Shown piece after piece: positions 7,518 through 16,442 of a DNA stretch of 64,000 bases (its first letter is position 1; each line of letters begins with the position of its first letter). The position numbers and the translations under genes were made by a program. The DNA lies in contig DATKRG010000225.1 of assembly GCA_035532275.1 (NCBI GenBank), positions 1 through 64,000 of the forward strand, in the 5' to 3' direction. Under the pieces are notes generated by a model. That model was not told the DNA's origin, searched no databases, and worked only from the letters and a program-made list of their open reading frames with translations. Source of the DNA: UBA9676 sp035532275. Lineage in GTDB: Bacteria; Actinomycetota; Actinomycetes; Streptosporangiales; Streptosporangiaceae.

Positions 7518-10010
7518 TCAGGCCCGGGCCCGTGCGGCCCGGCGCGGCTGCCGCTGCCCGGACGCCAGCAGGCGGCCAAGAACCAGCAGCGCACCGTCCT
7601 TGCTGAGCGGGTCGTTGCCGGTCCCGCACTTGGGTGACTGGATGCACGACGGGCACCCGCTCTGGCACTCGCAGCCCGCGATCGCCTCCGCGGTGGCCGA
7701 CAGCCATTCCCGTGCCACCGTGAAGCCGCGCTCGGCGAAGCCCGCGCCGCCCTCGTGACCGTCATAGACGAAGACGGTCAGCCGGCCGGTGGCCGGGTGC
7801 AGGTCGGCCGAGACGCCGCCGATGTCCCAGCGGTCACAGGCCGCGAACAGCGGCAGCAGCCCGATGGCGGTGTGCTCGGCGGCGTGCGCGGCGCCGGGGA
7901 TGTCCACCCCGGCGCGCAGCAGCGCCGTCCGCTGGCCCGGCGACATGGTCCACCACACCGCGCGGGTGCGCAGTGCCCGCGGCGGCAGGTCGAGCGGCAC
8001 CTCGCCGAGTGGCTGCCCGGTCTCGGGATCGCGCCGGGTGAACGAGGTGACCTGCCGCACGACCTCCACCTCGCCGAAGTGCACCGAACCGGGGCCCCAG
8101 GCCTGTGTGCGCAGCTCGGTGACCACGTCAATGCCGGTGATGCTCCTGGCGGAGGTGGCGTAGCCCGGGTCGCCGGGCCGCACCAGCGCCACCCCGCGCG
8201 CCAGGTCGAGCCCGGTGACCAGGTACAGCTCTCCCTGGTGCGGGTACACGGCCCCGGTGTGGACCATCATGTGGGCGGAAGGCTCGTCGACCGTCCCGAC
8301 CAGCCGGCCCGTCGGCTCCTCGACGATCTTGACCGGGCGGCCGCCGGTGCTGCGCAGGCCGTCCTGCCCGGGTTGGCCGCGCCGCGTCCAGTACAGGCGC
8401 TGCCCCCGGCGGCGCAGCATGCCGCGCTCGACCAGGCCGTCCGCCACCGCCGGGGCGGACGGGCCGAAGTGGGCGAGGTCGGGCTCGGCCAGCGGAAGCT
8501 CGGCTGCGGCTGCGCACAGATGCGGTGCCAGCACGTGCGGGTTGCCGGGGTCGAGCACGGTTGCCTCCACCGGCCGGCCGAGCAGCGCCTCCGGGTGGTG
8601 CACCAGGTAGGTGTCGAGCGGGTCGTCGCGGGCGATGAGCAGGGCCACCGCCGCCTGGCCTTCCCGGCCGGCCCGGCCGGCCTGCTGCCATACCGCCGCC
8701 CTGGTGCCTGGCCAGCCCGCGATGAGCACCGCGTCCAGCCCGCTGATGTTGATGCCGAGCTCGAGCGCACTGGTGGTGGCGAGCCCGACGAGCGGCCCAG
8801 CACGCAGCGCCTCCTCCAGCCTCCGGCGGTCCTCGGGCAGGTAACCGGAGCGGTAGGCAGCCACCCGCTGACCGCCATTGACGGCGTCCGCCTCACCCAG
8901 CGCGCGGCGGGCCGCCATGGCGACGGCCTCGGCACCCCGGCGGGAGCGGGTGAAGGCGAGCGTGCGCACGTCGTGCGCGACCAGGTCAGCCAGCAGGCCC
9001 GCCGCCTCGGACGTGGCGCTGCGGCGGACCAGGGCGCCGGCCTCGCCGCGGGCACTGGTGAGCGGCGGCTCCCAGAGCCCGAACGTCAGCTGGCCGCTCG
9101 GCGCGGCGCTCTCGGTGACCTCCTGCGCGCCGGCCCCGGTGAGCAGCCGGGCGCAGGCGCCCGGCTCGCTGATGGTGGCGGACGCGAGCAGGAAGACCGG
9201 GCCGCGCGGACGGGTGCCCGCCGGGCCCGCCGGGGTGGCCGCCCGTCCCGCGGGACCTGCTCCCGGGTGACGGCCGCGGTGGTGGACGGCGATCCGGTGT
9301 GCCCGCCGCAGTACGTGCCCGACGTGGGAGCCGAAGACGCCGCGGTAGCCGTGGCATTCATCGACGACCACATAGGCCAGCCGCCGGAAGAACCCGCTCC
9401 ACCGGGTGTGCCGCGGGAGCAGCATGTGGTGCAGCATGTCCGGGGTGGTGATCAGGTAGGTCGCGTGCGCGCGCGCCCACTCCCGCTCAGCCGCCGGCGT
9501 GTCGCCGTCCACCACCGCCGCCCGCACACCGGTCAGGCCGAGCGCGCGCAGGGCGCGCAGCTGGTCGGCGGCGAGCGCCCGGGTCGGCGCCAGGTACAGC
9601 ACCGTGTGCCCGTCGAGCACGGCGGTGAGGGCTGGCAGCAGGTAGCCCAGGGACTTGCCGGAGGCGGCCGGTGTGGAGATGATCACGTTCCTGCCCTGCC
9701 GGGCATGCTCGGCCATGGCGACCTGATGAGCCCACGGCTGGCTGACCCCGCAGCGCCCGAACGCCTCGCTGACCTCGGCCGGAACCCACTCCGGCCAGGG
9801 CAGGCAGCGGCCCGGGCTGGCCGGTATGCGGGTGACGTGCATCAGCCGCCGTGTCCGCTGGCCACGCCGCAGGATCCGGGCCGCCGCCTCCGGCGGCCCG
9901 TCCGGGATGCCGGCAGGGGCGCCCGCCCCAGGGCCCGGCGGCCGGGGGCTGGGTGGCGGCCCGCCAGGGGCGGGTGGCGTGGGCGCGGGCATCGACTCCC
10001 AGTGTGACAT
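7518..10010 (-). CDS. DEAD/DEAH-box helicase with C-terminal DUF1998 (MrfA-like)
   Basis: 830 residues. Two RecA-like domains: Walker A STPAASGKSLGYLLP, Walker B VVVDECHGYRG (DECH), motif III LLASATIS, and motif VI-like QQAGRAGREGQ. The C-terminus holds a cysteine cluster CECQSGCPSCIQSPKCG, the signature of DUF1998 and of Bacillus MrfA, a DNA helicase with an Fe-S or zinc-bound domain implicated in mitomycin-type damage repair. Corresponds to Rv3649 in mycobacteria. The first 40 residues are Pro/Gly/Ala-rich; a second ATG at 9992 sits behind GGGAG and may be used instead. Divergent from bldG. Confidence 0.88.
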   Translation of the reverse strand: MSHWESMPAPTPPAPGGPPPSPRPPGPGAGAPAGIPDGPPEAAARILRRGQRTRRLMHVTRIPASPGRCLPWPEWVPAEVSEAFGRCGVSQPWAHQVAMAEHARQGRNVIISTPAASGKSLGYLLPALTAVLDGHTVLYLAPTRALAADQLRALRALGLTGVRAAVVDGDTPAAEREWARAHATYLITTPDMLHHMLLPRHTRWSGFFRRLAYVVVDECHGYRGVFGSHVGHVLRRAHRIAVHHRGRHPGAGPAGRAATPAGPAGTRPRGPVFLLASATISEPGACARLLTGAGAQEVTESAAPSGQLTFGLWEPPLTSARGEAGALVRRSATSEAAGLLADLVAHDVRTLAFTRSRRGAEAVAMAARRALGEADAVNGGQRVAAYRSGYLPEDRRRLEEALRAGPLVGLATTSALELGINISGLDAVLIAGWPGTRAAVWQQAGRAGREGQAAVALLIARDDPLDTYLVHHPEALLGRPVEATVLDPGNPHVLAPHLCAAAAELPLAEPDLAHFGPSAPAVADGLVERGMLRRRGQRLYWTRRGQPGQDGLRSTGGRPVKIVEEPTGRLVGTVDEPSAHMMVHTGAVYPHQGELYLVTGLDLARGVALVRPGDPGYATSARSITGIDVVTELRTQAWGPGSVHFGEVEVVRQVTSFTRRDPETGQPLGEVPLDLPPRALRTRAVWWTMSPGQRTALLRAGVDIPGAAHAAEHTAIGLLPLFAACDRWDIGGVSADLHPATGRLTVFVYDGHEGGAGFAERGFTVAREWLSATAEAIAGCECQSGCPSCIQSPKCGTGNDPLSKDGALLVLGRLLASGQRQPRRAARARA

Positions 10011-10156
10011 CGATGCGCGAGATGCCTCTCAGCCTGAACTCGTGTAGACATGACCTCAGAGCGTGGTTGAATGCGCGGGGTGAGGTGGCGCCCGGAACGA
10101 GGGTGTGGGCCGGCCCGGCGCACACGCAGGCGACTGAGCATGGCGCGGGAGGATAT

Positions 10157-10507
10157 GTGGACCTGAAGCTGGACCACCACGGCAAGGATGGGATCGAGAT
10201 CGTCGATGTCGAAGGGGAGATCGACGTCTACACCGCCCCGCGACTGCGCGAGCTCCTCATCGAACTGGTGAACATCGGTCACTACCAGCTCGTCGTGAAC
10301 ATGGAGAAGGTGGAGTTCCTCGACTCCACCGGGCTGGGGGTGCTGGTGGGCGGCCTCAAGCGGGTCCGCGCCCACGACGGGTCGCTCGACCTGGTCTGCA
10401 CCCAGGAGCGCATACTCAAGATTTTCCGGATCACCGGCCTGACCAAGGTCTTCGGCATCCACGACAGCGTGGACGAGGCGATCGCGGCCAGGAAGTCCGA
10501 GAAGTAG
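10157..10507 (+). CDS. bldG: STAS-domain anti-sigma factor antagonist, BldG orthologue
   Basis: 116 residues. Almost the whole protein is a STAS domain: EGEIDVYTAPRLRELL, then FLDSTGLGVLVGGLKRVRAH with the phosphorylatable serine in DST, and ERILKIFRITGLTKVFGIH. These stretches closely match Streptomyces BldG, which, when unphosphorylated, captures anti-sigma kinases and is needed for development and antibiotic production. GTG at 10157 follows GGGAGGA (10147-10153 region) at good spacing; a longer upstream frame is ignored. The next gene encodes the partner-type kinase, as in Streptomyces. Confidence 0.93.
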   Translation: MDLKLDHHGKDGIEIVDVEGEIDVYTAPRLRELLIELVNIGHYQLVVNMEKVEFLDSTGLGVLVGGLKRVRAHDGSLDLVCTQERILKIFRITGLTKVFGIHDSVDEAIAARKSEK

Positions 10508-10533
10508 CCACCCCACCCGGGCTGACGACGCTG

Positions 10534-10992
10534 ATGGCCACGGTCGAGATGAGCTTCACCCCGCTGCCTGCGCATGTGCGCACGGCGCGGCTGGTCGCGA
10601 CGGCCGTGGCCCGGCGCAGCGGGGTCGATGAGGCGCTGCTCGATGAGGTACGCCTGGCGGTCGGGGAGGCGTGCTCGCGGGCGGTGGAGGCACATCAGGA
10701 GCACTGCCCCGGCGAGCCAGTCCGGGTCGCGCTGACCGGCACCGACGGCCGGTTCGAGGTGGTCGTGACCGATGCCGCCGCCGAGGGCGCGCACACGGTG
10801 CCGCAGGCAGGGGCGCCGGCCTCCGGCCCCGGCGCCACCCCGGCCAGCCCTGGCAACGGCGACCTTCCCGCCGAGCCGGCCGAACTGGGCCTGGCCGTCA
10901 TCGCTGGCCTGGCCGACGACGTCGAGATCGCCCGCACCGGCGCTGGCCTCAGCATCCGGATGAGCTGGCCGGCCCTGGCAGCCGCGGGCTGA
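10534..10992 (+). CDS. RsbW-like anti-sigma factor/serine kinase (BldG partner type)
   Basis: 152 residues. A GHKL-type ATPase fold of the HATPase_c_2 group: helix with LLDEVRLAVGEACSRAVEAH (N-box region; the usual NA is changed to RA), FEVVVTDAA (G1 region), then a Pro/Ala/Gly-rich insertion of about 25 residues in the lid, and ELGLAVIAGLADDVEI (G2 region). Such proteins bind sigma factors and phosphorylate STAS antagonists. Gene order bldG then this gene is that of Streptomyces bldG-orf3 (ApgA). The gap to bldG is 26 nt, so they are likely cotranscribed. Confidence 0.85.
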   Translation: MATVEMSFTPLPAHVRTARLVATAVARRSGVDEALLDEVRLAVGEACSRAVEAHQEHCPGEPVRVALTGTDGRFEVVVTDAAAEGAHTVPQAGAPASGPGATPASPGNGDLPAEPAELGLAVIAGLADDVEIARTGAGLSIRMSWPALAAAG

Positions 10993-11068
10993 GCGGGCCA
11001 TACGCCGTGCAAGTGTGGTTATCTTTGACGGCTAGCGCATTGCGAAACCGTGCGGAACTGACCCCGGC

Positions 11069-11098
11069 TTACCATCGGTTGGCGATCGTGCGTAGAAT
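11069..11098 (+). promoter_or_regulatory. Candidate promoter of hppA
   Basis: TTACCA (11069-11074), 18-nt spacer, TAGAAT (11093-11098). It would give an untranslated leader of about 115 nt before the hppA ATG. Matches the SigA-type pattern; not proven. Confidence 0.5.
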
Positions 11099-11221
11099 CC
11101 CGGCTCTGTCCACAATGGCATCCGTGTATGTCCAGTGAGTCCATGCCTGGAGCGCCGTGGCAGTGCCCCGGATCGCTGATGTGCGCGCGGAGTGTCGTGT
11201 GCCCCCTGTCAAGGAGGACGG

Positions 11222-13606
11222 ATGTCTAGGCTCAGTCTCGCCGCGGGTGGCGGGGCGGTCGGTGTGAGCGGCTCGAACCTGACCTGGGTCATCGTCGTCG
11301 CCGTGATCGCGCTGCTCGCGCTCGCTGTGGCGGGCTGGCTGGTGAGGGATGTTCTCGCCGCCAGCAAGGGCACAGAGAAGATGCAGGAGATCTCCCGCGC
11401 GGTCCAGGAGGGCGCGGCCGCCTATCTGCGGCGGCAGTTCCGCACCCTGAGCGTCTTCGTGGTCCTGATCTTCTTCGTGCTGCTGCTCCTGCCCGCCGAT
11501 ACCGCCGAGGTCCGGTGGGGCCGCTCTGCCTTCTTCCTGGTTGGTGCGCTGTTCTCGGCCTTGACCGGGTTCACCGGCATGTCGCTGGCGGTGCGCGGCA
11601 ACGTGCGGGTCGCGGCGGCGGCACGGGAGACCGGTGAGCGGCACGCGATGCGGATCGCGTTCCGCACCGGCGGTGTCGCCGGCATGTTCACGGTTGGCCT
11701 GGGCCTGTTCGGCGCGGCAATGGTGGTCATCCTGTTCCGCCAGAACGCGCCCAGCGTGCTGGAAGGCTTCGGGTTCGGCGCCGCGCTGCTGGCCATGTTC
11801 ATGCGGGTCGGCGGCGGGATCTTCACCAAGGCCGCGGACGTGGGCGCCGACCTGGTGGGCAAGGTCGAGAAGGGCATCCCCGAGGACGACCCGCGCAACG
11901 CCGCCACCATCGCCGACAACGTGGGCGACAACGTCGGCGACTGCGCCGGGATGGCTGCGGACCTGTTCGAGTCGTACGCGGTCATGCTGGTGGCCTCGCT
12001 GATCCTGGGCAAGGCGGCGTTCGGCAGCGATGGGCTGGTCTTCCCGCTGATCGTCCCGATGATCGGCGTGATCACCGCGGTGGCCGGGATCTTCGTGGTG
12101 GCCCCGCGCAAGAATGACCGCAGCGGCATGACCGCGATCAACCGGGGCTTCTTCATCTCCGCGATCATCTCGCTGGTGCTCGTGATCGGCGCCTCGTTCC
12201 TGTACCTGCCGGCCAAGTTCAGCGGGCTCCAGGGGGTCACCGACCCGGCGATCCTGCACCACGGCGGCAGCCCGCGCTGGCTGGCCATCGGCGCGGTCCT
12301 GATCGGCCTGCTGCTGGCCAGCGCGATCCAGCTGCTCACGGGCTACTTCACCGAGACCAGCCGGCGGCCGGTCCAGGAGATCGGCCGGAGTTCGCTCACC
12401 GGCGCGGCCACCGTCATCCTGTCCGGAATCTCGGTCGGGCTGGAATCGGCCGTCTATTCCGCGCTGCTGATCGGGGGCGCGGTGTTCGGCGCGTTCCTGC
12501 TCGGCACCGGCAACGCCACCATCGCCCTGTTCGCGGTGGCGCTGGCCGGCACCGGCCTGCTGACCACGGTCGGCGTCATCGTGTCTATGGACACCTTCGG
12601 CCCGGTCTCGGACAACGCGCAGGGCATCGCGGAGATGTCCGGCGACGTGACGGGCGAAGGGGCCAAGATCCTGACCCGGCTGGACGCGGTCGGCAACACC
12701 ACCAAGGCGATCACCAAGGGGATCGCGATCGCAACCGCGGTGCTCGCCGCGACGGCGCTCTTCGGCTCGTTCCGCACCACCGTCGAGGCCGCCCTCGGCA
12801 AGACCGCTGCCACGTTCAGCCTCTCGGTCGACCGGCCGAACGTGCTGGTCGGGGTCATGATCGGCGCGGCGGTGGTGTTCCTGTTCTCCGGGCTGGCGAT
12901 CATGGCCGTGGGCCGCGCCGCGGGCCGGGTCGTGTTCGAGGTGCGCGAGCAGTTCCGCAACCACCCGGGGATCATGGACTACACCGAGAAGCCGGAATAC
13001 GGCCGGGTCGTGGACATCTGCACCAAGGACTCGCTGCGGGAACTGGCCACCCCTGGCCTGCTGGCGGTGCTCACCCCGATCGCGGTCGGTTTCGCCGCCG
13101 GGTACGCGCCACTCGGCGCCTTCCTGGCCGGGGCCATCGCGGCCGGTGCACTGATGGCGGTCTTCCTGGCCAACTCCGGTGGGGCCTGGGACAACGCCAA
13201 GAAGCTGGTCGAGGACGGCCACTACGGCGGCAAGGGGTCCGAGGCGCACGCCGCCACCGTGATCGGCGACACCGTCGGCGACCCGTTCAAGGACACCGCC
13301 GGCCCGGCGATCAACCCGCTGATCAAGGTCATGAACCTGGTCTCGCTGCTGATCGCCACCAGCGTGGTCAAGTACAGCCACAACGTCCCGCTCCGGGTCG
13401 GTGTCTCGGTGGCAGCGGTCGCGATCGTGGTAACGGCGATCGTGATCTCCAAGCGGCGGTCCATCAGCATGTCGCCGAGCGGCGACGGCGACGCGGCGGT
13501 CACCGGCGGCGGGCAGGGCCCGGACGGAGCCAAGGAGGCCCTGGCCGCGCCCGGTGAGAAGGCGGACGCACCGGCGGCGGAGCAGTCCTCGCATACCGCG
13601 GGCTGA
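11222..13606 (+). CDS. hppA: K+-independent proton-pumping membrane pyrophosphatase
   Basis: 794 residues, about 15-16 membrane helices. Pyrophosphate-binding core: GGGIFTKAADVGADLVGKVE, then DDPRNAATIADNVGDNVGDC, and later GDVTGEGAKILTRLDAVGN plus a C-terminal DNAKK and GDTVGDPFKDTAGP. It couples PPi hydrolysis to H+ export across the cytoplasmic membrane. In GNTTKAITKG the Lys and Thr at the diagnostic positions indicate the K+-independent proton-pumping class (K+-dependent enzymes have Ala there). ATG at 11222 follows AAGGAGGACG, the strongest ribosome binding site in this stretch. The extra ~40-residue charged C-terminal tail is not conserved in the family. Confidence 0.95.
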   Translation: MSRLSLAAGGGAVGVSGSNLTWVIVVAVIALLALAVAGWLVRDVLAASKGTEKMQEISRAVQEGAAAYLRRQFRTLSVFVVLIFFVLLLLPADTAEVRWGRSAFFLVGALFSALTGFTGMSLAVRGNVRVAAAARETGERHAMRIAFRTGGVAGMFTVGLGLFGAAMVVILFRQNAPSVLEGFGFGAALLAMFMRVGGGIFTKAADVGADLVGKVEKGIPEDDPRNAATIADNVGDNVGDCAGMAADLFESYAVMLVASLILGKAAFGSDGLVFPLIVPMIGVITAVAGIFVVAPRKNDRSGMTAINRGFFISAIISLVLVIGASFLYLPAKFSGLQGVTDPAILHHGGSPRWLAIGAVLIGLLLASAIQLLTGYFTETSRRPVQEIGRSSLTGAATVILSGISVGLESAVYSALLIGGAVFGAFLLGTGNATIALFAVALAGTGLLTTVGVIVSMDTFGPVSDNAQGIAEMSGDVTGEGAKILTRLDAVGNTTKAITKGIAIATAVLAATALFGSFRTTVEAALGKTAATFSLSVDRPNVLVGVMIGAAVVFLFSGLAIMAVGRAAGRVVFEVREQFRNHPGIMDYTEKPEYGRVVDICTKDSLRELATPGLLAVLTPIAVGFAAGYAPLGAFLAGAIAAGALMAVFLANSGGAWDNAKKLVEDGHYGGKGSEAHAATVIGDTVGDPFKDTAGPAINPLIKVMNLVSLLIATSVVKYSHNVPLRVGVSVAAVAIVVTAIVISKRRSISMSPSGDGDAAVTGGGQGPDGAKEALAAPGEKADAPAAEQSSHTAG

Positions 13607-13610
13607 CGGC

Positions 13611-14108
13611 GTGGGGCGGGTTCTGGGCGTGCTGCGGCACTCCAAGGCCGTGCATGACCCGGGATTCGACGACGTGGACAGGCCGCTCACCAAACGCGGC
13701 CTGCGCGACGCGGCAGCCGCCGGCCAGTGGCTGCTGGCCACCGGCCTGATCCCCGGCCTGGTGCGCTGCTCGGCGGCGGTCCGCACCCGCCAGACCTGGG
13801 AACAGGTCAGCGCGGCGCTGGGCACGGCTGGAGAGCACGCACAGGTGAGCTTCGAGCCGCGCCTGTACGAGGCCGGGGCGGCTGCGCTGCTGGAGATCGT
13901 CCAGGAGGGCCCGCCAGAGGTGGAGACGGTGCTGCTGGTGGGGCACAACCCGTCGTCGCATCAGCTCGTCGTGGACCTGACCGGGCAGCGGGACCTCGCC
14001 TTCCCCACCTCCGCGCTGGCGGTCATCGAACTGCCGGGGGAATGGGCCGCCGCGGCGCCCGGGGCCGGTGAACTGGCCAGGCTGTGGACACCGCGCAACC
14101 CAGCCTGA
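13611..14108 (+). CDS. SixA-like histidine phosphatase
   Basis: 165 residues. The phosphoglycerate mutase-like fold is visible by the N-terminal LGVLRHSKAVHDPG (catalytic His in RHSK in place of RHG), RTRQTWEQV, and the second catalytic histidine in LLVGHNPSSHQL. RHSKA is the version found in SixA-type phosphohistidine phosphatases. Substrate unknown. GTG at 13611 lies 4 nt after the hppA stop, so it is probably read from the hppA transcript. Convergent with serB. Confidence 0.85.
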   Translation: MGRVLGVLRHSKAVHDPGFDDVDRPLTKRGLRDAAAAGQWLLATGLIPGLVRCSAAVRTRQTWEQVSAALGTAGEHAQVSFEPRLYEAGAAALLEIVQEGPPEVETVLLVGHNPSSHQLVVDLTGQRDLAFPTSALAVIELPGEWAAAAPGAGELARLWTPRNPA

Positions 14109-14146
14109 CCGGGCGTAGCCGGCGGGCCCGCACCTAGCCCTGGCTG

Positions 14147-15352
14147 CTAGCCCTGGCTGCGCTGCTCCCCGGCATCGGCGGCCTCGACCTCGTCCCGGGA
14201 CAGCCCGAGCAGGTAGAGCACCGTGTCCAGGTAGGGCACGCTGACCGAGGCGTCCGCCGCGTCCCGGACGACCTGCTTGGCGTTGAAGGCGATACCCAGG
14301 CCCGCCGCGGCGATCATGTCCAGGTCGTTGGCGCCGTCCCCGATGGCCACGGTCTGGCTGAGCGGGATGCCCGCCCGCGCCGCGAACTGCCGCAGCGCCT
14401 CCGCCTTGCCCGCCCGGTCCACCACCGGGCCCAGCAGCCGCCCGGTCAGCTTGCCGTCGCTGATCTCCAGGGTGTTGGCGGCGGCGTAGTCGAGCCCGAG
14501 CTCGGCGACCAGCCCGTCGGTGATCTGGGTGAAGCCGCCACTGACGATCCCGCACCGGTAGCCGAGCCGGCGCAGGGTGCGGACCAGGGTCCGGGCGCCC
14601 GGTGCCAGCCGCAGCTCCCGGCCGACCTGGTCCAGGACGTCCGCGCCCAGGCCAGCCAGCAGCGCCACCCGCTCGGCCAGGGAGGCGGCGAAGTCCACTT
14701 CCCCCCGCATGGTGGCGGCGGTCACCTTGGCCACCTGCTCGGCGCAGCCGGCCCGGGCCGCCAGCATGTCGATCACCTCGCCGGCGATGAGGGTGGAGTC
14801 CACATCCATGACGATCAGGCGCATCGCCCGCCGGTGCAGCCCGCCGCGCTGGACCGCCACGTCGACGCCCTGGGCCACGGACTCGCGGGTCAGGGCGGTC
14901 CGCAGCGCGTCCGGGTCGGCACCCGACACGTCCAGCTCGATGCAGGTGACGGGCCGGTCGGCGAGCCGGTCGATGCGGTCGATGTTCGCCCCGTTCGCCG
15001 CGATGCGGCCGGCGATGGCGGCGATGGCGGCGGGCAGCAGCGGGCTGCCCAGCACGGTGACGTGCAGCTGGCCGCGCCGCCGGGGCGACTCGCCCGAGCC
15101 CATGGTGATCTCCACGTCCATGCCGAGGTCAGCGGCGACCGCCCGCACGCCGCGGTGGATCGCGGTCAGATCCGGGTCCGGCCCGCAGCCGAGCAGCACC
15201 CCGAGCACCAGCCGGCCGCGGATGACCACCTGCTCGATGTCGAGGACGCTCAGCCCGTCGTCGGCGGCCAGCGCGGTAAAAAGCCTGGACGTCACCCCCG
15301 GCCGGTCCCGGCCGGTCAGCGTCACCAGCACAGTGGTGTCGGTAGCTCCCAT
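14147..15352 (-). CDS. serB: Phosphoserine phosphatase with ACT domain(s)
   Basis: 401 residues. N-terminal ACT-type regulatory part (VLVTLTGRDRPGVTSRLFTA; a second ACT-like segment around residues 95-165), then the HAD core: motif I IVMDVDSTLIAGE, motif II GIVSGGFTQI, motif III TVAIGDGANDLDMI. It dephosphorylates O-phosphoserine in the last step of serine synthesis; the ACT region probably binds an amino acid. Length and order match mycobacterial SerB2. ATG start chosen as the only one giving a full ACT domain. Convergent with the SixA-like gene. Confidence 0.95.
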   Translation of the reverse strand: MGATDTTVLVTLTGRDRPGVTSRLFTALAADDGLSVLDIEQVVIRGRLVLGVLLGCGPDPDLTAIHRGVRAVAADLGMDVEITMGSGESPRRRGQLHVTVLGSPLLPAAIAAIAGRIAANGANIDRIDRLADRPVTCIELDVSGADPDALRTALTRESVAQGVDVAVQRGGLHRRAMRLIVMDVDSTLIAGEVIDMLAARAGCAEQVAKVTAATMRGEVDFAASLAERVALLAGLGADVLDQVGRELRLAPGARTLVRTLRRLGYRCGIVSGGFTQITDGLVAELGLDYAAANTLEISDGKLTGRLLGPVVDRAGKAEALRQFAARAGIPLSQTVAIGDGANDLDMIAAAGLGIAFNAKQVVRDAADASVSVPYLDTVLYLLGLSRDEVEAADAGEQRSQG

Positions 15353-15437
15353 GGCGTTCGTAACGCTACCCGTGCCCCGCCCCTGGCCGCGAACTGGTGG
15401 GCCGACGGCGGGACCCGCCCGCTCCCCGCGGGACCCG

Positions 15438-16442
15438 TCAGGGCAGGATCAGGTGGGTGTCGCCGAACTCGTGCCAGCGGTAGCTGTGCCCGGCCGCCGC
15501 CTCGTAGCAGCGGCCGAGCAGGCCGTCGCCCAGGAACGCGGCCAGCATCAGCAGGTGGCTGGAGCGGGGCTCGTGCAGCCCGGTGAGCAGCCCGTCCACG
15601 ACGGACAGCCCGGTCTGCCTGGTCACCACATGGCTGGTCCAGCCGGCGGCGGCCCGCCCGCCGGTGGTCTCCAGCGCCCGGACCACCGTGGTGCCCGCGG
15701 CGATCACCCGGCCGCCGCTGCGCCTGGTGAGCTGGACCAGGCGGGCGGTGGCGGGCGGCACGTCGTAGGGCTCGGGGTAGGGGTCCTCGTCGCCTTCCAG
15801 CGAGGACACCCCCGCGTGCAGGGTGAGCGGGGCGATGATGACCCCGCGTGCCACCAGCGCGGTGACTACGCCGGGGGTGAAGGGCCGGCTGGCGCTGGGC
15901 ATCTCCGCGCTGCCTGGCCAGGTGGCGAACACGGTCTGGTAGTCCTCGATCGGCCAGTCCCGGTCCACGTAGGAGTAACGGATCGGGCGGCCGTGCCGGC
16001 GCAGGTAGGGCACCACCGCGGTGGACAGCCGCACCTGCCAGAGCCGCCCGGTGACCCGGCCGGCCAGCGTCAGCGCGGCTCCGCCGGGCAGGTCGAGCAC
16101 CTGGCCGGGGTTCCCGGCCGCGGACGGCTGCGTGGCGCCGCCGGTCACTGCGCGCAGTTCGGCCAGCCAGGTGCCGTCCGGCCGGGGGGTGCAGAAGTGG
16201 ACAGCGAGCCCGGGCCCGCAGGGCACCGCCGCGGGCAGGGTGCCGGTCGTGTTCACCACCACCAGGTCGCCGGGCAGCAGCAGGCCGGGCAGGTCGGCGA
16301 ACCGGCGGTGACTGATCTGGCCGGTGCTGCTGTAGCTGACCAGCATCCGGACGCCGTCGCGGCGTTCCCCGCGCGCCTCCGGCGGCTCGTGCGCGGCCAG
16401 GTCGGGCGGGAGGGCGAAGCCGGCCAGCAGGCCCTCGCTCAT
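15438..16442 (-). CDS. queA: QueA-like S-adenosylmethionine:tRNA ribosyltransferase-isomerase homologue
   Basis: 334 residues. Family motifs: LPGDLVVVNTTGTLPA near residue 60, GVVTALVARGVIIAPLTLHAG, GTTVVRALET and SHLLMLAAFLG followed by YRWHEFGDTHLIL at the C-terminus. QueA makes epoxyqueuosine from preQ1-tRNA. This copy is diverged: the usual HDR and NDT signatures are altered (VVNTTGT in place of NDTRV), and no other queuosine gene is in the window, so the actual reaction is uncertain. The ATG at 16442 overlaps the SDR stop by 4 nt (ATGA); GTG at 16454 is the alternative. Confidence 0.78.
   Translation of the reverse strand: MSEGLLAGFALPPDLAAHEPPEARGERRDGVRMLVSYSSTGQISHRRFADLPGLLLPGDLVVVNTTGTLPAAVPCGPGLAVHFCTPRPDGTWLAELRAVTGGATQPSAAGNPGQVLDLPGGAALTLAGRVTGRLWQVRLSTAVVPYLRRHGRPIRYSYVDRDWPIEDYQTVFATWPGSAEMPSASRPFTPGVVTALVARGVIIAPLTLHAGVSSLEGDEDPYPEPYDVPPATARLVQLTRRSGGRVIAAGTTVVRALETTGGRAAAGWTSHVVTRQTGLSVVDGLLTGLHEPRSSHLLMLAAFLGDGLLGRCYEAAAGHSYRWHEFGDTHLILP

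Noticed and set aside
11069..13948. A 959-residue minus-strand ORF opposite hppA
   Set aside because: It is a shadow frame of hppA: His/Asp/Arg-rich with no family motif, while the plus-strand frame is a complete pyrophosphatase.
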